Assembly: GCA_001600455.1 (NCBI GenBank)
Contig: BCKC01000013.1
Coordinates: 124,001-188,000, forward strand
Source of the DNA: Endocalyx cinctus
Taxonomy: Eukaryota > Ascomycota > Sordariomycetes > Amphisphaeriales > Apiosporaceae
DNA length: 64,000 bases
Direction of reading: 5' to 3'
In this document: positions 11,248-21,666 of the stretch, piece after piece
Layout: the number at the start of each line of letters is the position of its first letter
Position numbering within the stretch: the stretch's first letter is position 1
The notes under the pieces: model-generated
Seen by the model: the letters and a program-made list of their open reading frames with translations, nothing else
Told to the model about the DNA's origin: nothing
Databases searched by the model: none
Translations under genes and position numbers: made by a program

Positions 11248-12441
11248 ATGGCTTGTAAGCAAGCCGAGAGCATTTTTGAATACCTAACCGAAAAAAACCC
11301 CGACTTGGAATGCGAAGAGATAGAAAATGGACCGCTCACAACGAATAAATCATGGTCCTATCCAAGAGATGTGCAAGAGTGGGATGACTTCAGCATCGAT
11401 ACCATGGAGCAAATTTTTGATACTAAACTCAAAAATGAATGCCATCGTAAGAGACTGCTTCATCACGTTTCGCCCCCTTTGTCACCGGATCTTGAATGCA
11501 TAGATACTGGTGAAGACGCTGCGCAACTCATATTGGGCAGATGGACAAGGCCGATGGTCAACACTGCACTTAAAGCGGTCGAATTAGAGCTCAATCCTGT
11601 ATATTGGGTTCCTTCGAGCCGTGCCGCCGCTATCAAGTTCAGCGGTATACCATCTCATTCACCTTCCGAAAGAGGGGAAAGAGCGACACCACCGAGAGTT
11701 GCCAAAAGTCAAAGTGGCCGAGGAACCAAGAGTCAAAAAGGAAGTTATATTCCAGACGGGGCTGCTATTTATTCTGTTCGGCTTTTATCAGGCCTCGCAA
11801 GTCAAAGCGCAAACGCCGGGCTTACAAAGCTCCCAGAGAGTCGACTTCCAACAGAGATTAAATCAAGGCGCCATTGGAGGAGTGATCTAGTGTTAGGACA
11901 GCCAGGCTCCTGGGATCATGACCGGGCCCTGAGTTGCGAAGCAAAACCGATACGTCAGATTTTCAGCTATTGTCTAAAGGTTAAGTCTCGATACGGTTGT
12001 ATCATCACGACTAAAGAAGTATTGGTCGTCAGGATCCGACCAGATGGGAGACCACATGGGATTATAGATGGAAATAATTCCGAGGAGGACAATCTGATCG
12101 AACAGATAACTTTCAACGGCGTAATGGACTACAAGTCGATCCCATGGGATGCTCACAGGAAGGATGAAGAGGGGGCCGAAAACTACAAAACGATGACCAT
12201 GAACCTAGCAATACGGTTCCAGCACATTCTTGCCGGAAATAATCACAAGCTTGACTGGGATTATGGAGAGTTGAGGAGCGAGAAGTTATTAACTGACAGC
12301 CGCGGAGATGAGGAGCCTCAAGTCAAAGTTAATGCTCTTTCTTTGACTGGGAAGAAAAGGAATCGAGACGAAGTCGGCGAAGATAAGCCAGCACACAAGC
12401 GAACGAACACAGGTCGATCGCGGGATGATAGTTATGATTAA
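11248..12441 (+). CDS. 397-aa protein, possible PD-(D/E)XK-like core
   Basis: A single uninterrupted frame of 397 aa. The N-terminal third is acidic and the C-terminus is basic and disordered (KKRNRDEVGEDKPAHKRTN), which looks like a nuclear localisation signal. In the middle, SDLVLGQPG is followed by SCEAKPIRQIFSYCLK and then RYGCIITTKEVLVVRI. An aspartate, then E-x-K, then a beta-hairpin with Q and Y resembles the layout of PD-(D/E)XK nuclease-fold domains found upstream of some fungal kinase-like proteins. This is an inference from pattern only; sequence identity to a named family was not recognised. The neighbouring divergent gene is a kinase-like protein, which makes the pairing worth testing. 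Confidence 0.6.
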   Translation: MACKQAESIFEYLTEKNPDLECEEIENGPLTTNKSWSYPRDVQEWDDFSIDTMEQIFDTKLKNECHRKRLLHHVSPPLSPDLECIDTGEDAAQLILGRWTRPMVNTALKAVELELNPVYWVPSSRAAAIKFSGIPSHSPSERGERATPPRVAKSQSGRGTKSQKGSYIPDGAAIYSVRLLSGLASQSANAGLTKLPESRLPTEIKSRRHWRSDLVLGQPGSWDHDRALSCEAKPIRQIFSYCLKVKSRYGCIITTKEVLVVRIRPDGRPHGIIDGNNSEEDNLIEQITFNGVMDYKSIPWDAHRKDEEGAENYKTMTMNLAIRFQHILAGNNHKLDWDYGELRSEKLLTDSRGDEEPQVKVNALSLTGKKRNRDEVGEDKPAHKRTNTGRSRDDSYD

Positions 12442-12453
12442 GTTTTCTTTTCC

Positions 12454-12501
12454 TTTTTTTTTTTTTTTTTTTTTNNCNAAAAAAAAAAAAAAAAAANAAA
12501 N
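12454..12501. repeat. poly-T/poly-A inverted repeat with Ns
   Basis: A T21 run, four bases including three N, then about 18 A and further N calls. The two runs can pair as a perfect hairpin. The Ns may mark a spot where the assembly or polishing failed, so true length and content are uncertain. Confidence 0.8.
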
Positions 12502-12716
12502 TCAAGGANGANNATAAGGAGGGCAAGAGGAGGGGATAGGGCCTGGACTGAAGGCCACAATGAGAATGGCTGTTTTAGATATTCGCCTTCTTTTTGTGGA
12601 ACTTGGAAAGATTGAGAAACTGGGTAGTTTTACTAAGATTACCATAAGAATGGGTATCAAAATTACACTTGTTAACCCAAATAAGAGCAAAACCATACAT
12701 GTCTCAATCAAACTAA

Positions 12717-12905
12717 CAGAAGGTGAGAGTGCTGGCTTACAGAAAGGCCTAAGTCTCAAGATTATCTCAAGATTATAATTAAAAAAATAAAAATAAATAA
12801 ATAATAAGCTTACCGTATAAATTAAGCGGTAAACTGTGCTTTGCGCTGATTAGCTCGCGAGGGCTTATCGCGGCCGCACTGTTGGTTGATTAGGAATAAG
12901 GGGAG
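12717..12905 (+). repeat. dispersed repeat, family 2a copy b
   Basis: Matches the reverse complement of 10634-10800: GGCTTACAGAAAGGCCTAAG, then AAATTAAGCGGTAAACTGTG and GCGCTGATTAGCTCGCGAGG. Its inner part TTACCG...CGGTAA is palindromic and recurs near 42150. Confidence 0.65.
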
Positions 12906-13552
12906 GAAGGCGTACTGCATGGGATCCCATTATATATATAAAAAAAAAAAAAAAAAAAAAAAACCTTGAAAATTTCAGATTTACCTAGTCTCCAACATTC
13001 ATTCATCATCATATATCATCATCCATCAATAAAAAACTTATTCATTTGGTCCCTCGGGATTCTATCCCTTTTTCTAGGGGAGGCCGACCAGGTTCTTTAA
13101 TTTTTTTTTTTTTTTTAACAATTATTGTGCACTGAGTTCAACCTGAGAGACTCAGGTCTACTATATCTATGTTATACCTGAAAGATACCCTTTCTTTGTT
13201 GTATATGAATCTACTTCGGCCCGTAATTCTTCCGTTGAACCTTATCCACATCTAGACTTGTTGTTATGAAAGGAGTGGAGATTATATAAACCATTATAAC
13301 TAGACAGGTAATAACGGATTCTTTTTTTACCCGTACCAATTGTCTTCTGTCGGAGCCAATGTGCCTGAGTTTACTAAGGTTCTTCTCCACGCCTCTACGG
13401 AACCATCTTTAAGACCCCTATCGTTTTCTTATTTTATCTTTTCTGTGTCGCACAGTAAAATTTGTAAATTTAGGACGTTCTGTGGGCTGCAAGCTCACTT
13501 CTAGTTTCGTCTTTAGCTAAATTCCTTTTTAATTCCAAACAATGTCCTTATA

Positions 13553-14435
13553 TCACAAGACCCCAAAACAAAACAACCATACCAAGGTAAACGCGGACCA
13601 TAAGTGACTAAGAGCTATATAACGACCATAGCTCGCACTTTCAAGCACAACCTCGCTAGTAAAGGCGACGCCGTCTCCATCGACATCAACATCTGGCAGC
13701 TCCGTAGTGTTGACGCGCATACATAATAATTGTGGCTGCTGAAAGTTGATGTCGTTGCTTACCGACAGGTCCGTATACATCAGCATGACATTCATTTTGT
13801 TGGAGTAATTATAGTAATCTGGGGACTTTGTTCCGTTCACAGGCTGAGTAACGTATGAATAAAAGCTCTGGCCGCTGGAGAGTGCCGCCTGAGGATTCTT
13901 GCTGCTGAGGTTCAAGCCTACGTTATAAGTGGTAAAGCCAATTCCGGATGCGTGGAACGAGGCACCAAACGAGCTCTGACATTCGGGGAGATCACGCCAT
14001 GGAGTCATGTCGTCGGTTCCACACTCTGTGCTGCTTGCTTCAGGTGCTTCGGATAGAATAGCATCGACGCAGTCCTGACCTAAGGCAGGAGCACAGTCGG
14101 TGCTGTTGGAATTTCCGTCTCCGTACCCGTTCGTGATATTAACTGGGAGATCTACGATATCGGCCAACATTATTAAACACAAAGGATTCTTGGATCCATC
14201 TAAAGCCTTAGAAGCATTTCCAGCAACTGGCCAAGTAAGATCGTAGGTCTTACTAAGTAGATGGCTCTCGATATCTCCATCACCGGGTGCGTCTGGGTTA
14301 TCAATGTTTGTTATGTTGACACCTGGTTGAGATAAATACATCTTGTAATCGCGAACACGCTGCTTTCCCCGCTAGGTATGGCGGCCTCCCCGATCGGGCC
14401 TAGCGTCACGCTGCTTTGTGTGTTCCTAATTATCA
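13553..14435 (-). pseudogene. secreted glycoprotein with a frame break
   Basis: A 262-aa frame from 14341 to 13553 begins MYLSQPGVNITN and carries about eight N-glycosylation sequons (NIT, NAS, NST, NLS, NGT, NYS, NTT), several cysteines, and a hydrophobic C-terminal tail (HLWSAFTLVWLFCFGVL) that suits a GPI-anchor signal or membrane anchor. There is no signal peptide at its first ATG. Immediately upstream, a different frame reads SSVTLGPIGEAAIPSGESS and then VFAIT, which also looks like secreted-protein sequence and would lead directly into this one after a one-base shift near 14345. I infer an originally longer extracellular protein now interrupted, or a single-base sequence error. A cell-surface role is likely; the family is unrecognised. 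Confidence 0.55.
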
Positions 14436-14583
14436 GTCTGACATCGAAGTATAAATAACGAGTTGTTTCCGGAAGTCTATTTCTCGTATTTTCGACTTTT
14501 CACCACCCACTCTCGTCCTCATTTTTTCGCTCTTCTTCCTTGTTTTTACACATATCTATTACGACTAAGTTCTGATCAGCACC

Positions 14584-16638
14584 ATGGCCAACGCGTTATT
14601 CCACCGGGCTTTTAACGAGGCAGGCAGCGCTCCGGAGTACTCTTTCGACTATCTCCGAGCGGCAAGACAAGGCCTGCCCGTCGCTCCCGACATGACGGAG
14701 CATTTTACGAACTTTGCGAGGCTCGCACCTGAGCGGCTTCGTGATTTCGCCGCGCCGGTAATAGCGTCGAGCATCCTTCTAGATTAATATATCCCCGAGA
14801 TGCATTATGTCGGCAGGTCGGAGAGGCCGCCGGCGCCGAGGATGCATCGGACGGCTCGTTTTCCGACCGTGTTCTGGCTAATTTGGAAACTATTTTTGAG
14901 AAGCTCGTCGAAGGAAAGCGCGCCTCTTCCGTGCACGATGCCGTTCTCGCGAGGTATACGAAGGAGTGGCGTGCAATCCGGAGCAGCCGGTTTTGCTTCA
15001 CCTGCCTCACGTCAATGCCGCAGCACTTCCTCTCGTGCGGGCACTCCATTTGCGAAAAGTGGGTGCAGATTTTCGGGGCGTCCGAGAACCACGATCCTTA
15101 GCTCTTTCGTCTCCGTAAGTGTAAGCTTTGCCAGGCTCGGGTTAATCTAACCGTGAGGATCCGACCTCCGACGGCGGGTCACTTTATGCTCTGTATCGAC
15201 GGTGGAGGCGTCCGCGGAATCATTCCTGCGACTATGCTCGAGCGAATCGAGGATTGCTTGGACCTTGGCATTCCGGTGCAGGAATGCTTCAGCTTAGCGT
15301 ACGGCGTGAGCGTTAGTATGTAGCGTGCGTGGCGATTTGGGGAGCCTGAACTAACCTTGCGTGTAGGCGGCTTAGTGGTGTTAGGCCTTTACGACAGGGG
15401 CTGGTCGGCGGCGACCTGCGCCCTCAAATTTGAATCTTTGGCGGCGGAGGCGTTCCGTAACCCCGTCCCCGATTTCTTAAAGTTGTTCGTCGGTCTGAAG
15501 TGGATCCACCTCATCCTGTTTGGCTGCTTATACTCGGCACGAGGGATCGAGGCGGCTCTGAAAAGAGTGTTCGGGGATGAGAAGATGGCGAACCCGTCGT
15601 ACGCGACTACCGCGGGGACAAAAGTGGGTATATTAGCCGCGAGCGTCGAGCACCCGTCGACTAGCCTCTTTACCAACTATAACGGGGTAGGAGACACGCG
15701 AGCCGGCTATACTGTGCTGCGCGATTGCGACGCGGTCAAGACTTGGGAAGTGTAGGTGCCGGACGTACCCTCTCAGGAGACCGACAATATGCTAACGAGG
15801 AGCAGGGCGCGAAGTACTTCGGCAGCCCCGATGTGCGTATCCCCCGACAGACATGCCGGCTAGCAGCTGACAGGTGACTAGGTTCTTCCCCCCTAAGTAT
15901 GTCCCGGACCTCGGGGCTTTCCAGGATGGGGGCGTCCTGCGGAATAACCCCACCATCGTAGGTCTTTCCGAGTTCTCGGCGCTCACCAAGGACGCTAGGC
16001 CGGACTTCGTCATTAATCTGGGAACGGGATCTTCACCCAAGCCTGAGCCGACGCGGTTCTGGCGCGACGGCTGGCTGGTCCGTCTCGCACGAGCTTACAT
16101 GTCTCTTATGGAGGGCCGAAACGCGTGGAACGACGTTGCTTGTCTTGTAAAGAAGGAATCAGGAGAGGCGGGCTACTATCGACTAGATATAGCGCTCGAG
16201 GGTGAAATTCGTCTCGACGATGTCTCGTCTATGCCTTTACTGAGATCTATGGTACTCCAGGACGAGGCTTTGAAAGAGTCCATTGAGGAGATCGCACGAA
16301 GGCTTTTCGCCACTCTCTTCTATTTCGAATGAACCGCCCTTCCTACGTCGGAAGGCTCTCGGTTTCGCATCGAAGGGCGGATATTGTGTATACGGAAAGC
16401 GGGAGGCTCGGCGCTACCACGAATCTTTCAACGACTTAGCAGTTCTTCGATCCTTATCGACAAGAAAGAGACGCGATTCGAACTAGCATGTGATGTAGAT
16501 GGTAATATCGTAATACCACTCGTATTTTTAGCTGATCAATCCTTTACCTTAGAGTTGAAAGAAAAGAGCTCAGGTTTGTCGTTTCCTTTGAGTGGTTCTC
16601 CGTACTTTTGCTCGGTGCTGGTTTCGCGTGGAGGTTGA
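14584..16638 (+). pseudogene. patatin-like phospholipase (PLP) with two internal stops
   Basis: Five exons (14584-14757, 14817-15315, 15367-15751, 15806-15832, 15882-16638) splice into 614 in-frame codons, including a 27-base micro-exon. Order: an N-terminal helical region, a RING-like cysteine cluster (CFTCLTSMPQHFLSCGHSIC), the oxyanion motif DGGGVRG, the nucleophile region GVSVSGL, WEVARSTSAAPMFFPP, and the catalytic-aspartate box DGGVLRNNP followed by NLGTG. Fungal PLPs of this layout are lipases linked to cell-death responses. Two in-frame stops interrupt it: TAG at 15099-15101, between the cysteine cluster and the patatin domain, and TGA at 16330-16332, before the C-terminal region. Coding-like sequence continues in frame after both. 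The usual G-x-S-x-G reads G-V-S-V-S here, so the active site may also have been lost. The order of events is unknown. Confidence 0.85.
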
Positions 16639-16879
16639 GGCATCGTTTGGTAACCGTTCCCACAAGAGAAGAAGAGAAGGCTGCGAAACTCGTGGGCGAT
16701 CGGTTCGCCGGAGGATCCTATAAAACATAAAATGAGCGATTGGATATAGATTATTAGATTGCGACTTTGAAATATATAAAATACATGATAGTAAGGTTAT
16801 GACCACAATTATACTGCCTAGGTGTTAATGTGACAAATTGTTTAATTGTATATTGTGAAGTGCATGTGTTCAATTAGGT

Positions 16880-17024
16880 GTTATGGGCTATATTCGGACC
16901 GACGGCGAGGTGTATTAATCAACGATTGATTAGTGCATAATACAGCCCGTAAGGTAGCTCACACTCCCCCAATACATGCGTTAACCAATCATTACTTGAG
17001 ATTATGCCCTGAAGTGTGCTGTAA
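16880..17024 (+). repeat. MITE-like repeat, family 1 copy b
   Basis: Inverted relative to 6773-6935 and similar throughout: TATTCGGACCGACGGCGAGG, ATACAGCCCGTAAGGTA and TGAAGTGTGCTGTAAA. The first base difference in the terminal repeat is C to T (TTATGGGC versus TTACGGGC). Confidence 0.7.
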
Positions 17025-17099
17025 ATGTCAGATTAGATAGTGACCACATATTGGTTCGTGCATTCCATTGATGGGAAATGGTTAGTGACCATACAATGG

Positions 17100-17235
17100 A
17101 ACAATAGAAGGGCCTGAGTTTCTAGCCATGTGATTGGCCGTGGGCGCGAAAAGTGGAGTGATATATTAGCTTTTATAGCTAGGTACTTAAGTAGTTACGG
17201 TATCCGACTAGACCTGAGAGACTCAGGTATTGAAC
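17100..17235 (+). repeat. dispersed repeat, family 2b copy a
   Basis: Bounded by CCTGAGTTTCTAG on the left and GAGAGACTCAGG on the right, an imperfect terminal inverted repeat. It shares GATTGGCCGTGGGCGCG and AGTAGTTACGGTA with 42300-42440. Confidence 0.6.
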
Positions 17236-17510
17236 AGGAACAAAACAGACAACTCTGTAAATCGGTGTATATGAACAAAGCGAAACCAACTAAATACAGA
17301 CTCTCGGGAATTAGGTATAATTTATGACTCTGTGTTGGTCATCTGGCTCTGCGTCATCTAGCACCGCCACAGTATTCTAACCTCCAACCGCCACTCTAAA
17401 TAGTTGGCAACTAGTAATTACAACGATAAATATATGCGCCGCTCTTAGGATTAGGGTTCCACCATCAAGCTGGATAGCTGCTTTCGAAATAGAATAAATA
17501 CATCTCAAAC

Positions 17511-18998
17511 CTAATTTCTCAAATCACCCGCTCTCTCGATCGCGAGCTCAGGGCTTTGTGAATACTCCGTCAAATGCTCTACTAACTCACACGGTAAGAT
17601 ATCTACTTTCCCGAGTTTTTCTTGGAACTGCCGGTCAAAGCTCTCACGTTTATCCTCCGGATATTGCTGATAAACCCAATCTATCGCTTGGCGTATCACC
17701 TCTGGTGTGCAGAATCCTAACCTGATGACATGATCGATCCTCCCGGGCCTGAGAAGCTTAGCCTTCTTCAATTCTTCGTCGCTTATTTCGCAGCCTGTAG
17801 TAAAAGTAAAGATAACCCCGTTCGGGGTTTCCGGTCCATCTAAAGCATTTCGTAATGCATTCAGGCTAAATTTCTTGTCGTTGTTGCCTTCTCCTTTTAT
17901 GTCGTAGTCTGAAAACATCTCAAGGCTGAATTCGTCATGATTGCAAACACTCCACGCAGGCAGTTGGCTAAATAAGCTTTGAAGGTTATCCTCGGTCAAA
18001 TCTCCTTCGCATCTGTAAGAGTGGTAAACGCCTTCAATATATGAAGTCACAGCTTTAACGAGGCTTGTTTTTCCCGAACCGGGAAGACCCATGACTAAAA
18101 CTCCAAGCTTGACAGGGAAGCCCCTTTTCTCACAGAAACGCTTGTGGGGTTCAGAGAATGTCTTGTTAATTATTTTTAATAGGGCATCTTTTTTGTGCTT
18201 TTCAAGAAATATGGAATCCATCGGTCTGGCTGGAACCTCGTTACTCGTCCACAGTAACCGTTTTTCATGCTTTATCGGATGGGATACTTGCAACTTGTTG
18301 GCTCTTTTGCTATTGCATGTCTTTATTAGGTGAACAATAAATTCGTCAACCAGTTCTATCGAGTCATTTATATTAGCAAGTAGGTGAAATAATTCCGGAG
18401 GTTATTTATTAACTTACCCCTATTTCGTCCTCGGCATGATATAATAATATCACCGCTATCTTTACGATCCTTTTTGGACGGAGCCTCGCGAGCAATGCGT
18501 AAGGAGTGTTCTTTAAAGGTAGTCCAGAACATGTCACCTTTACATAATTTGAAATGCAGCTTCTAGATGTCAGTTATAAAGTAGAGCAGAGTGTGTGATG
18601 TGACAACGTACCGGTCTCTGATACATATGTACTGTTTCCAATTTCGATGCGAAGAAATCCCGGAAAAGCACTCTGGCCTCTGCATTCGGGTGATTCTTCT
18701 TACTAAATATTATATTGATCTCTCTTAATAAATGGGGATATATTACATCATCAACTGGGACGGTAACGGAGACCGTGTAGTACTTTTCAACGAGATCTTT
18801 AAAAAGTTGTACTTGGTTCCAGAAAAATGATGGAAGGATAGAAAAAGAGGAGATTAATGTTATTATGGTGATAAAATGGTCTATCACCAATTTTTGAAGC
18901 TCATATAGGTGATGACCAGCATTGAAAACCCCGGAGAAGTTTCCAAGGCCGCCGTGGAGCGTCCCGTTTGTTTGATTGGTGATTGCTTCCATTTTCAA
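17511..18998 (-). CDS. BCS1-like AAA ATPase
   Basis: Three exons, 18998-18612, 18562-18418 and 18355-17511, keep frame across introns of 49 and 62 bp (donors GTACGT and GTAAGT; acceptors CATCTAG and CGATAG) and encode about 458 aa. The N-terminal half has a hydrophobic segment (HFITIITLISSFSILP) and the BCS1-type pre-domain (YYTVSVTVPVDD). The AAA domain has Walker A GLPGSGKTS near residue 267, a weak Walker B region with only CNHDEF, ALDGPE, and the arginine motif LLRPGRIDHVI. Mitochondrial Bcs1 translocates the Rieske protein; fungi also carry many BCS1-like paralogues, some of which act in incompatibility. The Walker B hydrophobic strand and the sensor asparagine (TTG instead of TTN) are altered, so this is probably a divergent paralogue rather than the housekeeping gene. 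Confidence 0.85.
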
Positions 18999-18999
18999 T

Positions 19000-19566
19000 A
19001 TGAAAATAAGTCGTTAGGTAAACTAGTCAACCAACGAGGTGCTGGAAAGGTGTACTTGGTTTGTGGAACTATAAATGATTGAAAGTGGTTTGTGGAACTA
19101 TACAAGTAAATGATTGAAAGTTTAAAATCGTTGTCAGACTATTATATCAGAATGGAACTTGTAGAACTCCGTATCTATACTGTTCCATAAGAGCCGCATA
19201 TTTTAATTGGTATGACCGCGCTTTTTACCCTCTTTCCAATAAGAATAGATAATTCTAAAGCAGGAATAATTTCATGCGGGCATATGTAGGTAAGCACTTA
19301 CATCTCAAAAGGTTACATCAATTTCCTTGCTACGTAACCTACAGCACATACTAATACGGACACTCGCACTTCAAACCTAGGGTACAGTGCTTTAAAATTG
19401 AGGGGGGGAGGGGTGTTTGGATATAAAAATCAAAAAATCTTGTGTTCTCTTATCAATATTAATTGAAACCTCCTACCCATTAATTACTACACATACCCAG
19501 CAGCGAATCTTTAGCCTATCTCTTTTACCATACACCTGTCCTATGTCTATAACAGAGAGATTTTTA
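19000..19566. other. intergenic, nothing recognised
   Basis: AT-rich. Probably promoter of the AAA gene on its left and 3' flank of the C2H2 gene on its right. No exon recognised. Confidence 0.5.
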
Positions 19567-20299
19567 CTAGAGAATTAAATAACTGAACGTTATTATTTCA
19601 TTAACGTGCGTGGGAAAGTCGTCCTGCCCCGAATTATATGCCCCTGTAGATTGATGGGAAGGGTTGATAGTCGGCTCCGGATTGGGTAAATGTAGGATTT
19701 CGCTGGCGAGCTTGTCAAAGTCGATATCCTGCCATATATCATGTAATTTATGGTATTGGCCAATAGTCGGCTCCATATTTGGTGATATCGGTGTAATATT
19801 CTGAGAGGTATTATTATAAAAGTAACCTGCAGATATGTTTTCGCTATCGTTGTTTCGTGTACCAATATTAAGCTCCATACTCGGTAGTGGGATTTGGCTG
19901 GAAGTATTTAAGAATGAGCCAGGATTTGACGGAATATCGCTGTTGCTTCCGGAAGCCGCGCTGGGTTTTTTAACATGAGTTGTTCCATGTATAGTTCTTA
20001 GTTTATCGTGAGAATGTTCATGTCTGTTTAAAGCATTTCTATCTCTGAATGTCTATAGGATAATTAAAGGGCATTAATATATATTATACGTAATCTTTTG
20101 ACATTCTTACCTTCTTACATGGTTTGCATTCTAAATTACTTTTATTGGCACCATGACTTTTCTCTAAGTCAAATATTAGCTATTTCACATGATTATAATT
20201 TATTGGTGGCTTACCATGACGACAACGATGACTCGATTGCTTAAAAGTTTTTCCACACGTCCCGTACGCCCTGCACGGGTATCTTGTCTCAAAGGGCAT
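19567..20299 (-). CDS. C2H2 zinc-finger protein
   Basis: Exons 20299-20215, 20163-20111 and 20052-19567 (introns 51 and 58 bp, both GTAAG donors and TAG acceptors) give about 207 aa. Two fingers are visible at the N-terminus: an unusual first one, CRAYGTCGKTFKQSSHRC with RHEKSH, split by intron 1, and a canonical second, CKPCKKTFRDRNALNRHEHS, C-x2-C-x12-H-x4-H. The rest is a low-complexity Ser/Asn/Pro-rich tail with repeated MEPTIG- and PNPEPT-like pieces, of the kind seen in transcription activation regions. Likely a nuclear DNA-binding regulator; target genes unknown. The start is the ATG seven codons before the first finger cysteine. Confidence 0.7.
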
Positions 20300-20737
20300 A
20301 GTATCAGCTGGGAACAAAGGGTATAGGAATATACTATTGGCTAAGATCACTCGTTTTATGTGTATATATTTCAGGCTCGACCATTCTTATATTAGTAAAA
20401 TATCAAACATTAAAGATAGGCCAGGGGTAGAAGCGATGTACTTTTGTACCATGGTTATTATTGCCTTACAGGGTGCATTTCAAGAGTAAGTGCTATTCTT
20501 GATCATCCATTTTGATTACTTGGTGCTAATGGTCAAGTATCAAGTTCTTGTTCGAAACTGCTATGCACGTTGGTGGTAACATTCTGAACAATCAGATCGC
20601 CACGCATTTTCAAAATATACAATTACGTATCTTGCTTTCAGCTGCCAATCCTCCTATCCACCTTCAATTTCGTATATGCATAAATAAGCGAAACTACCTC
20701 AATCCAAGTCCTAATGTATAAGTATGACCATTTCAAT
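20300..20737. other. intergenic, nothing recognised
   Basis: AT-rich, presumably the promoter of the C2H2 gene; no repeat or exon recognised. Confidence 0.45.
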
Positions 20738-21166
20738 TTAAGGGGAAATTGCCGTTGTCACGATGTTCACCCTCGTGGGGTTAGTATGATAGTAATAGAT
20801 GTGAAGGGGTTTCATACCTCTGATGTTACGGGTGAGATACAGAACGGCAATTCCGAAGCATATGCAAACTAATACATTAAGCCGAAGTAGCAGTTTCCAT
20901 CTTCGTAAGATGTTCATAATTCCGATGAATAGTAAAGCCGGTACTACGCCTAAAATATTACCGGCGAGATATACGAATATGCCGGCCGCAGCTTTAATGA
21001 ACGCCTTCGCAGCTTGATCAAAGACAATAAGATCTTCATTAATATTAAACCAATCCCATTGTTGATGAAGAGATGGGTGTGTAGATATTTGTAGAAATAA
21101 ATATATTGAGTAATATATGAAATCACCTAAGTATCGTGGAATATTATGTAGTAAGGGGTAGCACAT
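20738..21166 (-). CDS. small predicted membrane protein
   Basis: A 142-aa single-exon frame with two to three hydrophobic stretches (FIKAAAGIFVYLAGNILGV joined to VPALLFIGIMNIL, and LNVLVCICFGIAVLYL). Family not recognised. It resembles in style the small membrane protein at 35010. A gene is plausible but nothing beyond hydrophobicity supports it. Confidence 0.4.
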   Translation of the reverse strand: MCYPLLHNIPRYLGDFIYYSIYLFLQISTHPSLHQQWDWFNINEDLIVFDQAAKAFIKAAAGIFVYLAGNILGVVPALLFIGIMNILRRWKLLLRLNVLVCICFGIAVLYLTRNIRGMKPLHIYYYHTNPTRVNIVTTAISP

Positions 21167-21314
21167 GTTGAAGAGGAGGTACTTTTCTAGGAGAGTAGCT
21201 AGATAGTGAAGTGTCCAGAAAGAATTTACAAAAAAAAAAAAAGAAACCTTTTAGCTTAAGTACGTAGTTTTTCTCTAGCTTTTCTATGCCACCTTCATAA
21301 GCTTATCACCTAAA

Positions 21315-21608
21315 CTACATAGATACACAGTTCTCTGTCTCTGTCTCCGCCTCTGTGATTTTAGTCCATGATTCTCTACTAGTATCCAACTTTTCATTGT
21401 ATCCAAACCCTTTGAGTGTTTCAATCCATTTTTTAATGTCATCCTCTACATTGGGACGAGCTTTAACCGAGCGTTAGAAAGTTTTTATTAATTGTGAAAA
21501 TTACTTACAAAGGTTATAGCCGCGTTCTACCAGCTTCATGCGGAATGACTCAAAAGTCGGGCGTAGCATCCAGCCAAGTTGACTACATGCTTTTCCGAAG
21601 CGATCATA
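21315..21608 (-). pseudogene. two-exon gene fragment, unknown
   Basis: YDRFGKACSQLGWMLRPTF and the following residues up to 21509, then a 48-bp intron (GTAAGT, CTAAC branch, AAAG acceptor), then NVEDDIKKWIETLKGFGYNE and on to a stop at 21315. The frame has a stop directly upstream of the first exon and no start codon, so this is either the 3' end of a gene whose 5' part I cannot find or a truncated remnant. Not assigned to a family. Confidence 0.4.
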
Positions 21609-21666
21609 TATTCATCTACTTTAGGAATACTCATTATTTACGAGAAATAAGATAACGTGAGTATAA

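Larger units (their letters stand above)
12442..13552. other. gene-free repeat interval
   Basis: Contains a T21/A18 hairpin with N bases, one family-2a repeat, an A24 run (12940-12963), a T16 run (13101-13116) and the palindrome CCTGAGAGACTCAGG near 13147. No coding exon recognised. Confidence 0.6.
16640..17510. other. gene-free interval with two repeats
   Basis: Holds the second family-1 repeat (16880-17024) and a family-2b repeat (17100-17235). No credible gene. Confidence 0.55.

Noticed and set aside
11604..11890. Alternate frames inside the 397-aa gene
   Set aside because: Overlap a longer intact frame and show no independent motif.
17449..17460. TTAGGATTAGGG-like telomere motif
   Set aside because: A single occurrence with no tandem array, so it is no evidence of a telomere.
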